Of a DNA stretch of 64,000 nucleotides, positions 45,001 through 56,935 are shown one piece after another (the stretch's first letter is position 1; every line of letters starts with the position of its first letter). This stretch comes from Owenia fusiformis. Its lineage: Eukaryota > Annelida > Polychaeta > Sabellida > Oweniidae. The stretch lies in the NCBI GenBank assembly GCA_903813345.2, contig CAIIXF020000011.1:26158166-26222165 (forward strand), written 5' to 3'. The position numbers and the translations under genes were made by a program. Under the pieces are notes generated by a model. That model was not told the origin of the DNA. It did no database searches and saw nothing but the letters and a program-made list of their open reading frames with translations.

Positions 45001-46443
45001 TAAAAAAAATATCCGGCAGTTTTCAGAAAAGAGCAGAGTATTGCCAAATTACAAGCAACTAAGAACCAATCAGATTTGAGTATTTTAATGAGGTGCATAA
45101 TAACATATGATATTACGTTAAACAGTGCCTTGTATTTTATGACGTTTAAAGATAAATCATTTCCTGACAATATGAAGCTACAGATTGAAAAACTGTTGTT
45201 TTCTTGTGGAGCTAGAGGCAAAAATTGACACCAGGGGTGTCATGAGCGACTAGTAAATTATTCACTACGGATTTCCAAATCGTGGAAATGGAGGGAGGTT
45301 TAAAAGTTGGCACCTCAAAAGGAGGTTCATTTATACAAGTATTGTGCAAAATTCAGCAATAATGCTTATATGTTTTTAATTAATTATCAATTTTTTATTA
45401 CTTTTATATTACTTGATGATGATTCAGTCAAGCATTTTGAGTGCAGCTGTGACTGCAATATGAAGGGAAATACGGGAATTTTCACTTTATGGTTGATCGC
45501 TCACTGGTGTCAATTTTAGTCACTAACTCCCAGAGAAAACAAAGGTTTTTCATTTGTATGGTGTCATTTTGTTAGGAAATAATTCATCTTTACAATGATC
45601 TTTAATACATGGCATGGTTTAACATATATCATATGAATCATTCATCTTTAAACTTGGGCATTGTTTTTTGGCCCATCCTGTACATATAATATACAATATT
45701 TTGTTTGACAATAAATGACAATTTTGATGATTTTTTATAATCGCACACAGGGAGTGTATGTACAATGTAATGACTTTTGACATTATATCGGATGTTTGTA
45801 TCCATTAACTTTCACAAATACCGAAATGACGACGTGAGCAGAAATCCAATCAGTTTCATTCCGATGGTTTGGTTGTCCATTCGGGAGACTTTTCCAATGA
45901 ACTTATGCTTTCTTCATGATATAACATAGCTTTAACATAAATTTTTCGATTTCCTTTTAGAATTCACAAGAGAATTATTAACCACTGAAATGGAGAGGAG
46001 GAGGGTCTTTGAACCATGAATTCTGTCTAAACGCTAACTCGACCACTGGACAGGTCAATAATTGTTAAACCATACTCTAATTAAACAAAAGGAAATTACA
46101 GAAGGAAGCAAAGACAATCCAGAAGACGAAGAAGCGAACCAATGCAATGACCTTCGTGCCCAATCAATTGATGGTTGGTTTAACCTTGCAGTTATATTGC
46201 TCAAGCAATACCGTGGATAAAAGCTCCTTTATTGAATACAAGTTATAAATATGCAATGTTCGTCCCAATTCAATTTGTGTTTGAAGAGTCCAATGTTTCA
46301 GACGATAACAATATCGAATTCGTTTCCACATTTGTAAATGTATCTCCTTCGTGCTTACCAACTTTCACTTGTTCCTGAAGTGCGGGGGCGGGAGCTGAAT
46401 AGGTGGCGCCACATATCATCAGGACTACGATTAATCGCTCCAT
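36085..46443 (-). CDS. Secreted granin/neuropeptide-prohormone-like precursor (4 exons)
   Basis: Exons on the minus strand: 46443-46359, 42710-42033, 37663-36960, and a proposed last exon 36114-36085. Phases 1, 1 and 0 join them into 498 residues. Exon 1 encodes the signal peptide M-E-R-L-I-V-V-L-M-I-C-G-A-T-Y-S. Exon 2 opens with D-KR-A-M-E-E and is very rich in Glu/Asp/Ser. Exon 3 carries K-R-K-R-R, V-K-R, P-L-K-R, R-K-R-G-F-Y-P, S-R-R and R-K-R-G-L-P-S-L. The last exon would give G-L-P-S-L-E-Y-P-Q-M-Y-RR-D and a stop. There is no Cys after the signal peptide. These traits fit a precursor cut by prohormone convertases in dense-core vesicles, with granin-like acidic spacers. I do not recognise the family. 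An acceptor (ATTGCAG/GTCGG) about 49 bp before the ATG suggests a 5'-UTR intron. Exons 1-3 are well supported; exon 4 is tentative (about 0.45). Confidence 0.7.
39163..39198 (+). promoter_or_regulatory. Candidate core promoter (NRF-1-like site plus TATA)
   Basis: TGCGCAGGCGCA at 39163-39174 is one base from the NRF-1 palindrome. It is followed by a CG-rich stretch and TATATAAAG at 39190-39198. It lies inside intron 2 of the prohormone gene and points the other way. No downstream ORF was found, so a noncoding transcript or chance match is possible. Confidence 0.3.
41314..41760. repeat. Inverted repeat (foldback) in the prohormone gene's intron 2
   Basis: The left arm near 41320-41370 (GAAATATGGTTACACCTAAG) pairs with 41680-41750 read in reverse (GAAATATGGTTACATCTCAG). 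An AAACGAAGACATG motif recurs at 41256 and, complemented, near 41630. A related short string (GCGCRNAGTCTA, then GCGAAGTCGAAYGAATGCA) at 41468-41530 recurs at 47510-47570. It is a transposon relic of unknown type; the open frames on both strands are by-products. Confidence 0.5.
44271..44301 (+). repeat. (AAAC)n microsatellite
   Basis: About seven and a half uninterrupted units of AAAC. Confidence 0.95.
44412..45682. mobile_element. 1.27-kb TA-flanked element with nested hairpin
   Basis: The ends TACAAGGTGGGCAAAAAAAC and ...GTTTTTTGGCCCATCCTGTA are inverted over about 45 bp. Inside, 44462-44598 is a large hairpin (see separate entry), and TTATTATGCACCTC near 44601 pairs with GAGGTGCATAATAA near 45090, suggesting a second element of about 0.6 kb nested in the first. 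No transposase ORF. It lies in intron 1 of the prohormone gene. Confidence 0.7.
44462..44598. repeat. 137-bp hairpin with about 60-bp arms
   Basis: The left arm GAATACTGGATGATCAGGAG ... ATATTGGGC and the right arm GCCCAATATTTTTTCGAGGA ... CTCCTGATCATCCAGTATTT are complementary with only a few mismatches, around a loop of about 12 bases (GAGGCGGCAGCC). The high arm identity suggests it is young or conserved. Confidence 0.9.
45683..46358. other. Rest of prohormone gene intron 1, 5' part
   Basis: Nothing recognised between the 44412-45682 element and exon 1 of the prohormone gene. Confidence 0.4.
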
Positions 46444-47245
46444 GGTGGTAAGTGGCAGGAGGACACAAGTGAGCCTGCACTGTCCAACCGACCTGCAATC
46501 ATGAAAATACGAAATTATGTATTGCCATACATACATGCAGAGTGGAATCCACAAATTAAATTCATCATTCTAACAAGTACTGTATATATTGTACATTAAC
46601 GAAGGATTCATAACTAGCTTTGGCTTTTTCTTCCAAACCCACCAGGAAGAATGAAGGTCAAAATTAAATCACCAGCGAAGATCACAACAAATCTAATTTC
46701 AAACTGAATCCAACCATAATCCAACATTATGCTTAACTAGCCGCCAAACATACACTCCAAATATTCTGTAGATTCAAACGAGACTTTTTCAGTACAGTAT
46801 CTTCCGTTCAAACGCATCTTCGCACACTCGGTCTTCACTGCGTTCGACCGACGGGACCCGAGCGAACGAAGATGGTGCAAACGTTCGTTTGCAAAAATGA
46901 GCACCGGGAATAATGACCATAACAGTCTTACAATAATCGATTTCGATTGACCCTGAACAATCATCGGTTTAGTAATATTTCTAACTGATAGTAGCCATAA
47001 TAACGATTGGGGTCAATGACGTCACATGGCAATATTGGCCCATTGTTGGCTTGCCAAGTATTTGCTATATGGGCAGAACCAAAACGAATTTCACACCGAA
47101 GCTCAAGAGGAGTGAGTAGCTCCCATAATTCTTTCATATTCTATCGTATTCGGGGATTCCCCATTACATCATCTCTTGCATCATCTCCAATCAAATTGCA
47201 GGATTAGATCACGTGAACAATCATGAGCACGTGCTCTCTAAGTGC

Positions 47246-47257
47246 TGCGCATGCGCA
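47246..47257. promoter_or_regulatory. NRF-1-type palindrome TGCGCATGCGCA
   Basis: Perfect NRF-1 consensus about 0.8 kb upstream of exon 1 of the prohormone-like gene, in a stretch slightly richer in CG than its surroundings. A second GCGCATGCGC is at 48441-48450. Likely promoter-type sites; which transcript they serve is unknown. Confidence 0.4.
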
Positions 47258-48129
47258 GAGTTAAATTTGAAATCGTGGGAATGGCGTTAACATCAGTTCA
47301 ACATCATCATTTCAAACCTACGGTAATACTATTGAAGTTACTCGATCCATACTTGCAGAGAATACTCATAAAACTACAGTGAACATTTGGAGATCCATTT
47401 CAACGGCAAATTGAGGCCTGTTTATAAAATTTGTTTTCGAACGTGCTAATATGATAGGGCATCTTTGGGAAATCTCCCCCCTGACCGAAGCTAGAATACA
47501 ACATCCTTGCGCGCAAAGTCTATCCCAAGACAGCTCTCTTTTAAGATGCGAAGTCGAATGAATGCAGAGGGTTGAATACAATTCGCTAAATACCATTTAA
47601 ACCATTTTAGTCCCACTGAAATAAAGATTCAATTTCTCGTTTGGGAAATAAGATGAAGCGATATATTGCTTTAGAAATGAGAACAACAAAACGTGACGTT
47701 GGTTATGAAGGTTTCGACAAGATGGCGGATGTACACGAGACAAGTAGAAGCATGCGAGAGCACAACCTTACTTAACGACAAAACATCACGTTTATCAGTA
47801 TAGGATACTGGCCGTTCCTTTTTACACCGTCCACTTTCCCTAATTGCAAGCTGACAAATTGCCTATTCGAAGTCAAAGCCTGTTGATAAATCGAGAGACT
47901 TGCGTCAAAGCGCAATTATAGCACATAGCAAAGCGGATTATTTCTACCTAGACGATTTGAATATATTACATCTTAGTGCTGAAGAGTCTTGAGTATTCTT
48001 GATAAAATGTTATGTTTGAAACCTTAGGTTAATCGATCGACTCGTCAGAGTTTGGCAACGAAAAATAAGATACTAGCTAGGGTTACCAATTCTGACACTC
48101 ATAGAGAATTTCATTATCGAAAATTAGAT

Positions 48130-48363
48130 ATGTCAAGGTCAAACAGTGCATCTCTGCTTTCTACTCTGACAGTTTTGATTTCAACATTAATATTCCTTGT
48201 CCAGGGAGTTCCATTAATGTTCAGAGGCTTCAGAGGGCTAAACATGAGCCATTTTAACCTATTTATTTTAACCTATTTATTTCAACCTACTAGTATTTAT
48301 TTCTCTTATTACCCATTGGGTTGTTGTAGAATTTACAAAAATGACAGTTGGACAGTTAACTAA
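48130..48363 (+). CDS. Possible small secreted protein (uncertain)
   Basis: ATG-started ORF of 77 codons: M-S-R-S-N-S-A-S-L-L then a hydrophobic stretch L-I-S-T-L-I-F-L-V-Q-G, resembling a signal peptide, and then V-P-L-M-F-R-G-F-R-G-L. It is flanked upstream by CAAGATGGCGG (47718-47728, YY1-like) and the NRF-1 site at 47246, and downstream by a donor-like ACG/GTAAGT near 48411 and a second NRF-1 site. No known family. It may be a first exon, or chance. Confidence 0.2.
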   Translation: MSRSNSASLLSTLTVLISTLIFLVQGVPLMFRGFRGLNMSHFNLFILTYLFQPTSIYFSYYPLGCCRIYKNDSWTVN

Positions 48364-48440
48364 TGTTCTTGGAATTTATTTCGACTAACATAAGCCATGT
48401 TTACGGAGTAACGGTAAGTTAATACGAAAATGTACTGACT

Positions 48441-48450
48441 GCGCATGCGC
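48441..48450. promoter_or_regulatory. Second NRF-1-type core GCGCATGCGC
   Basis: Perfect 10-bp palindrome 1.2 kb from the first one. No gene start is clear beside it. Confidence 0.3.
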
Positions 48451-50109
48451 TTTAATCAATCTATAATTCATCGTTTATGGCGTTGGTTGCAATTGATTAT
48501 TTTTCATTGATAATTTGATACGTACGTAGGAGCCCTTTATTGTCCTCAAAATATGCTCTATCACTGCAGTAGCCTTTGGAATTCTGCTAATCATTGGATT
48601 ATGCGTCTAGATCCTTTGAACAGAGTTCTCCATGTAGCTCCTGTTGTTAGGCGTGACATTTACATGAAATGATTACCTCGCTCTATTAGACAATTCTATG
48701 GCAAATTAAACCTCTTTTCTATAGATTATAAGGGCCTTTGATCGTATAGTATGGGTTGCATATCATGCATTGGTCTTCGATTAGCCATATTGTATCTAAA
48801 CAATCATATCGTCATTAACATGATCTCTCTCAAAGGACCGTTTAGTATATTTTAGCTTCTCATTGAAGTACAAAATGTGAAATTAGCACCAAATTAATAT
48901 AGGTGTATTGCAGGATGTCATTTGGTTTAGAATTGTGATAGCTGTAAGAATAGAGAAAAAAATAATTACAATTCATTTTTCTAAGAAGAAATAGTGGTCA
49001 AGAAGAAGAAAGGGAACTCTTTATCTTGATCGAGAGACATTACAATTAGCAATACAAGAAATAAAATATAGGGAGTTTGGAATGAGTGTTCGTTTGAATT
49101 TGAGATCGTCATCAGTAGACTACGGCTGTCAGGTTTGATTCGGACCTTTGCGATTGTTATTGATATCAGCTCTTAGAAGGGTTTGATTAATATGAATCCA
49201 GAATCAATTTGCTGACACGCCATGATGTGTATGACGTTTTTCTTGTGCTTTCTAATCAGCAATGGTCATTGACTCTTTGCAAAGAATGATAAGTCTGATT
49301 GCAGGGGCGTAGCTGTAGGAAGGTGTAAATTCAACACTACGCCAAAAATATGAAAAATTGTGTGAAATCTTTTAATATCAAAACGCCCATTTTATGCTCG
49401 TAATACGTAATTTTTACGGTAATACCTTTCTCATGTGCTCAAAATGTTCAAATGTTTTTCATCATAAAATCACCATGGAAAGCGGATATTTTAAATCTCG
49501 ACAATACAGATTAAAGAAACGAGTATGATCAATAAAAACATGTCCTTGATCAAGGATACAACTGATTTTAAATGTCTGCAACCTTTTTTGTAACACTCAG
49601 CTAATTCGCAAGACCAAATAAACCCCCCTTAACAAAGGTCAACATGACATTTTGTGATACATTGTTAATTTCCTTTCAAAATAATTATTGGTGTCTAAAT
49701 GCTTTATTTCCTTAAACAATAATCTATTATCTTTCAAATGAAATAAAAACTAGGGTAATTGCTTTCCTCGAACTGAAGTTATGTACTTTCAAAGATAGCA
49801 GGCATCACGAAAATTTATTGAAATCAATGGAACGCATAACTGAATACTAGTAATAAACAAAAACAAGTTCAACTTGTTTTTGTCATTAACATTCATATTT
49901 CAAGAAGTACTACAAATAACAATAACAATTGGTGATGTTATATTATAATAGATAAATGCTGACTTATTATCATTTCAACATAATTTCGGTCCATGATTTT
50001 CCCTAGCAACCACATAGCAACGGAATATAGATTGAATTAGTGAAATGGAAAAATCGGGGGTAGGTAGCACCACTTAGTTGCTCACAATATTATTAGTTCA
50101 ATCTTAAGT
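48451..50109. other. Intergenic, no gene seen
   Basis: AT-rich DNA. No coding region or clear repeat recognised. Confidence 0.4.
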
Positions 50110-50515
50110 CACATTTGAATTCCTGAGAACTTGTAGTCAAGTTGAAAAATACTGGAAAAGGTCAATTTGAAGCAAGTTGAAAAAGACCTTTTTGACCTCG
50201 AGAAGGTCATTGAAGGTCAAATATTTTTTGACCATGAGTATGTTATTGACTTTTCAGAACTTCTAGATGATTTTGAGAAAAATAGGTCAATTTGTAGCAA
50301 GTTGAAAAATACATTTTTGAACTTTTTTGACCTTGAGAAGGTTTGAACTTCTGATAACTTGGAGATGATTTTGAAAAAACAATTAGTCGATATGAAGCAA
50401 GTTGAAAAAAGACCTTTTCCCTTTTTTACCTTGAAAAGGTCACTGAAGGTCAAATCTTAAATATAAAGTCAGATTTGAACTTCTGAAAACTTGTAGATGA
50501 TTTTGAAAAAAACTG
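50110..50515 (+). repeat. Degenerate tandem repeat, unit about 100-130 bp
   Basis: Units contain AACTTCTGAAAACTTGTAGA, AGATGATTTTGAAAAAA, GAAGCAAGTTGAAAAA and GACCTTGAGAAGGTCATTGA-type words. AGATGATTTT falls at 50265, 50363 and 50495, so the unit length varies. The GACCTT...AAGGTC words are themselves inverted. Not coding. Confidence 0.75.
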
Positions 50516-51239
50516 AAAACAGTCTAAACAGTATTTGTTAAGCTATATCTAAAATCGAGAGAGGAATTGTAATTCTGGTACCACAGTTTACATAAGCATA
50601 ACGGAAGATGCACAAAAATTAACTAAAATCGATTTTCATGAAATAAAGCATGTTGGAATTGAATGCACAAAAAACTTGCAGAAAGTACTATTGAAAAAAT
50701 TGAACAAATTACATGCTGTCTAAAAACACTTCTTTAGGGTGCTAGAGATCAGTTAACAATTCATTAGCAATGAGGAAATATGACTAAAGAACATTAATAA
50801 GCTTTTTATTCTAGCTTTTAGCAACACTACTGTACGCATTGGTGTTTTGGCTTACATTGTTCCTACGCTACTGGATTGGTACCAAATGTAGCACAGAAAA
50901 ATAAATTATTGAATTGATTATCTAGTGTTAATTCTGTTTCACAATGTCCATTTATTGTGCCAATATCCAAAATAGCTTTCTCCGATAAACTAATGAATTA
51001 AGCAGTATGGATCCATCCAATTCTTACTTTGCATTATGCAATCAAATGTGAGATGATGATATATAGGATAGCGTGGGTGTTCCTTAATGTTATTAAGTAA
51101 CGATCGATTGAGAACATTGATTGAATACACCCGCTAGCGCTGCATGCTCTTTCATTAGAGCACCGATAATATTTACGGGGAAGGACATGTACACATAACA
51201 AGTGGTATCAATACTCTAAGGCAGCATGTGGGAACAAGA

Positions 51240-51775
51240 ATGACTTTAATTAGACTACGAACGTGATGCAGTAGTTACAAGGTGTACAAATGTATGTTGA
51301 AATTTGACCAACGTGAACATGACTTTAATTATACAAAGGACGCGATGCAGTAGTTACAAATTGCAAATGTATGTTGAAATTGGACCAACGTGAACATGAC
51401 TTTAATTAGACAAAGGACGTGATGAAGTAGTTACAAATTGCAAATGTATGTTGAATTTGACCAACGTGAACATGACTTTAATTAGACAAAGGACGTGATG
51501 AAGTAGTTACAAATTTCAAATGTATGTTGAATTTGACCAACGTGAACATGACTTTAATTTGACAAAGAACGTGATGCAGTAGTTACAAATTGCAACATGC
51601 ATGTTGAAATTTGACCGTGAATATGACTTTAATTAGACAAAGGACGTGATGAAGTAGTTACAAATTGCAAATGTATGTTGAATTTGACCAACGTGAACAT
51701 GACTTTAATTAGACAAAGAACGTGATGCAGTAGTTACAAGGTACAAAATGTACGTTGAAATTTGACCAACGTTAG
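51240..51775 (+). repeat. 76-bp minisatellite, 7 copies
   Basis: ATGACTTTAATT starts at 51240, 51319, 51396, 51472, 51548, 51623 and 51699, giving units of 75-79 bp. Shared words are GACAAAGGACGTGATG, AGTAGTTACAAATTGC, TGTATGTTGAA and TTGACCAACGTGAACATGAC. Outer copies are more diverged than inner ones. Confidence 0.95.
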
Positions 51776-54700
51776 CATTTGTTTGTGTGTTGAATGTTGC
51801 CTTTGTTTTTTCCCATTTCGAAAAGATTATATACCCTTAAAAAATATCAATTTTGAATTTGCTTTAAAGTCATCGTGAAATTTTTGAGACCCCAGTAACG
51901 GTATCTTGTTAAAGAAGAATGCTATACAAAGCAGCAATCAGAAAATAACGTTATCAGTGTATTTTATTTTGTATATATTTGTGGATCTTCACACTTGAAT
52001 TTATGTAGAATGAAAATGTCAAGATACTGATGAACAAAGAATTCAATGACCATGATAGAAATTTACTGTTCTCAAATGACACTCTAAGCAGGTAGATTAA
52101 TGCCCGTCGTTGATTGCAAAACTCAATTAACTTAAAGAAAATTGTCCTGGAATCGATGAAGCCACTGTCCTCAAATACCTTGGATATAATTATCCTCGCG
52201 GGGACATGAGTGTTGATGTGTACCATTACCACTGCAATGGAAGTATGGAAAAATAATATGTAGCTGTAGAAGGAGGATGTATTAAGGAGAAAAGTCTTTA
52301 ACCTTAAAACGCACAAGAATATATGAGAATATATTTCATACACAATCACTCTTGTAAAATTGTAGTATTACTATTTTTGTAAAAAAATTGTGAAACGAAG
52401 CGTATAAAGGATGGCCAGAGTTTCCCATGGCAGCAATCCATGGTAGCAATCCCTCTATATGCTCTATAGTTGGCCCTGCTTGAGTGTCAATCAATTAGGA
52501 AAACACAGTTGTTATAAAGTCACTGAATTAACCTTTGAAAGGGGGAACAATTTATAAGTACAGCTATCACTTTCACAATAGCATTTTTGTCATCGTCAAG
52601 AGTTCCATTTTGTAATCCTTATCTTTATATCCAAACAAGTACACATTTCTTCCTCGCGGGAAAAGTTTGATATATTATTCCTAAGTAAAAGGATACCATT
52701 TAGTCTTTATTTGAATTGCAGTGTAAGATAGGGGATTAGGGTTATACAATCCATTGAGCTATTTGTTATGATAATATCCCATCGGGACATTTTAGCATCA
52801 CAAAAGTTCCAATACATCAACATTAGTATCCCCAAAAGAAATAAGTATGTTATTGTATACTATAAGGTATGGAGACACTTATAGACATCCATGGGAATGC
52901 CAATAGTGATGGCGTGGTGGAACGTTGTAACCGAAAACGTAACACAAGGATCTTGGACACATGTGTAGATCACTTTAGCATATGGATAATCAAAATGAAT
53001 ACTTGGCATCATATCTCGTATCATCATATATCATATCATATTTTGCCATTCCAAAGTTAAGCCACATAGTGAACATATTTTCTCCTCACTCATGTTACCT
53101 CAGCAATTGCCTTATGTAAACAGTCATCCAATTCAAATTACGTAAATTGACTTCAAGAGGTCCGTGGGAGGCACAGTAGATTCACTTTGTCATTACGTAG
53201 GTTAAAGTGATAATTAATGTTTACGGAACAAAAAAATAATAGAAAGAACTAGAGCAAAGTATGTCCCCTTAAGAGCTATCTAAATGTAAAGGCATAATCC
53301 ATTTTTAATCTCCCGACTCTCATGTGCCTTCTTGACTCATCCATGAATATTGTTCTAAAGGTAGGCATAAAGGAGAGGAATAGTTTTATTGCGGTATTAG
53401 CAACGCATTAATGGAGAAGTCTTTGTCTTCAGAGAAATACCAAATAAAATAAAATTAATCTTAGTTTCAGGTGATGGTCGGAATGCAGTTATCAATCAGA
53501 TGCTGACGTAGAAAAGGGAAGTGCAATATGCTGAAGATTTTTACTCTCAAGTATCACATCCTCAATTAAGAGAGGACAAGACAATATCATAAGATGAAAA
53601 AGGCATTCTTAAACCTTTAGTAAAAAACTGCATTTATTTATTTATTAAGTGTTTGAACCTTCAAATGAATCTAAAATACAATCAATACATTGTAACGTTT
53701 GGTTGTTTGAGAGCCATATCCCAACAGCATGATTTATTCATTCTTCACTAATCTCATTTCACAGTAATCTACATTCGAAATGTAACCTTTGTGCAATCAA
53801 TCATTTTGTCCACGTTCTCTGTTCATTCACAGATCCATTGCACAATGTCGTCAAATAAAATTATAATGACATGCCAACATTAAGTCAAGATGGCCTTCCA
53901 CACTCAAATATCTCCTCTTATACGCAAATAAATCTGAGTGACAATGTGTCGCATGGCAAACAGAAATAAAATAAATTTAAACACATCGATCCGCAAGAGA
54001 TATCCGCTATTTAAAAATTTCCCTGAATAATACCTGGTAAAAACTAGATTTTCTTCCTACATAAACATATATTTTACTGTGTAATAGTATACATATCTGT
54101 CAAATGGTTTAATATAATATTCGTAATATAATATTTATCATAAGTATATAATATATACACATAACAATGATCGCCATACCTGATCTCTTGTGAAAGTGAT
54201 TGGAAATTGACGTATTATTCCTCTCCGAATAGTCTCTTATAATGTATTTTATTATCTATGTCAGTTGTTCCCTGGAAACTGCTATCAGGTGTGTTGCGAT
54301 GATTCGAATACAACACCTACGTGATTCCGACTTCTGAGAGTACAGCCCCTCTTCAGATCGACCACTGCACAATATTAGCGACTGCCGCTTGCCTCCGTGA
54401 GCTATTACACTGTATCGCTTGGTTAAGATAACTACATTATCAGGCTAGATTGCGTAGATGGCAATACTTCAGACATATTACAGTTCCAATATAGGAACTA
54501 GCTCTCTGACGTAGATCGCTTTGTGTTTTGGAATTAAATGTCTAGAGGGGAGCAAAACGAAATATTTGTGATTATTCTAAAAATGTGGTAACCCTATATC
54601 AGAATAATAAAAATTATATCTAGCGCGTTTACGTATGTTTGATTACGAAAGGATGCAGTATGTATGTAGGTCTATTTTACTTAAATTATTTTATATTTGG

Positions 54701-55987
54701 AATGTTTTCGGGGATATTGTTACTAGAGTATATGAAAACTGGAATCATTGGCATAACATTTTGTAAAAGTAAGATTTCTAAGTCAACAATTGTCCCTTTC
54801 AGAGACGCCCTTATATCGATGATTGCAAGCAACAATTTAGGAATTTTTAACTTTATTGATTACCCGAATAATTCCCCTTAATAGTACTGTTTGTGAATTT
54901 TGTTTTTAGAAAAATATTGTTTATTGGATGCTGTTTTGAACATACTATATTAAAACACAGAATGAAATGTTTCGCTAATGGCTGATGTGTAAAAGATCAG
55001 TCCACCGTAGTTCAGATCGAACCCATGACCCCTCGCCTTGGGTTTCGTAGCTAGCATTTTCTTGTTTCAAAAGGGAATATCTAGTTGGGGGTATGCATAT
55101 CTTGTGAACATAATCTCACGCATCGGTTTTTCGAAATAATACTCAATGTGCGTCATCAGTTGTTTATTTTTAATCGAGGCTAATATCATATCATTGTGTG
55201 CCAGAAATTGTGTTAATTAATACACTGGGGATACCGTTGTTTTTGCTTATGTTCAAGAAAATTAACTTTAAAAGTATACATATGTCTTCTAAGGACATTT
55301 AGCTAGTGTTTCAATTACGCCCATAGTTGGGATTTATACTCTTCCCAAAAGTGTCGCTACTGTTTATAGTTCACGTGTTTATCATTGTGAAAACGTGCTT
55401 TGTTAATTATCTATCATGTTGTCATGCACGTATTCATGTGCTAATACATAAAACCTCGCGGTCCTAAAGTGTAGGCCATAGTTATTTTTGACATCTGACA
55501 GCAAGAAATCAGATACATATATGCTATGTGAGTTCTGAATAAATGGAAATTACATGTAATATGTGATAATTGAGAGATATAATTGCCATTTGGAACAAAG
55601 TGCCAGATGTCTATCTTTCTAGTTAATATATAACATAAGAGTGAGATGCACTACTATGTGCAATCAATGTATATGTTAGTGATGATGATAAGGCATTTGA
55701 TTTAGCACGTGTTCTTCACCCCATCCACCAATGGATCACCTTTTTGAACACACATTTTCATAGGGATTGGAATAACCATTAAACTACGCCATTGAAACAT
55801 TTATTATTTATTAATATTCCAATAATGGTCTTAACAAGAACGTATCTTGTACAATAAATAATATATGTGTTAGTACAGTAGCTATTGATCAACCATTGTT
55901 GCTGAAAAGGTGGGTTAATATACTAGGTATACTGTCCCTAAAGATAATGATAGAAAAGTGCCAAATTATGTGTGTATATACATGTAC
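51776..55987. other. Intergenic, no gene seen
   Basis: AT-rich DNA with no supportable gene. Simple ATCAT/ATATC runs occur near 53010-53040. A B-box-like GGGTTCGATCT on the minus strand near 55015-55025 has no convincing A box or cloverleaf. Confidence 0.4.
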
Positions 55988-56298
55988 CGGTGTAAAAGGG
56001 TAGGAGGTCCTATTAATTCATGGTCCTACTCTCCATTGATTTATATGGTTGCCTCTTTCTCTTATTATCTTATACACAATCAAGGCCAGTAAGGGCCTTT
56101 AAAAAGGGGACCATGATTTCTTTCACACCGGTGTAAAAGGGTAGAAGGCCCTCTCAAATTATGGTCCTACTCTCCATTGATTTATATGGTGACCTCAATA
56201 CAACTCTTTCTCTCATTATCTTTTACGCAATCAGGGCCATTAAGGGCCGTTAAGAAAGGGTACCATAATCCCTGGGGGACCATCGTTTCTTTCACAAC
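55988..56298 (+). repeat. Tandem duplication, two units of about 140-170 bp
   Basis: CGGTGTAAAAGGGTAG begins units at 55988 and 56129. Both contain ATGGTCCTACTCTCCATTGA and end with GGGNACCATNAT and TTTCTTTCACA. The second unit has small insertions. Noncoding. Confidence 0.9.
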
Positions 56299-56935
56299 GG
56301 TACTAAATCTCTAAATATCGTCTCTTTGCTCGGCGGTTAAAAGGAGCTACGTTGAGCTGTATTAGGAAAATTAGGGATATGAGAAGGTCAATTGGAGTTT
56401 AAACCCCCATGCTATTTTAGAGCCTTGTAGGAACCGATGATGTAACTCTTTGAAGTAGAAATATGTTTTAACACAACATCCCAGATCGATAAGGGACAGT
56501 ACCTGTATGAGTAAATTACAGCATGAAATAATTAGATCATAAGAAGAACGTGGACAAACACTTTTTAAATGGAGGCAAGTGTTACAATCATAGATATTTT
56601 AACTTAAAAGTAAGTTTGTTCAAAAAGATGTCACTTCTGCAGCTAAAAATTATTTAAATTTCTAGTTTGCAGAATTAAGTTCATGATATTATAAAGATGG
56701 CGTATAAGCTCTATAGAGTTTGGTCGGTACTATACTTAAAATGTTTTTCTCTCAGTACAATAGATGTCACCGTAGATGTTTATACTTAATCACGGCGAGA
56801 GTTATAAACATGGTTGAAAGCGACTGAGGAAAATCCAAAACATGATCATTGTAATATTTCATCAAGGGCACAATTCTATATCGTATAATCAACCTCATCT
56901 ATCTTGCTATAAACATATCGACATGTATTTAAATT

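Noticed and set aside
54960-55070. Second B-box-like string GGGTTCGATCT on the minus strand
   Set aside because: No matching A box or stem, and flanks show no SINE tail.
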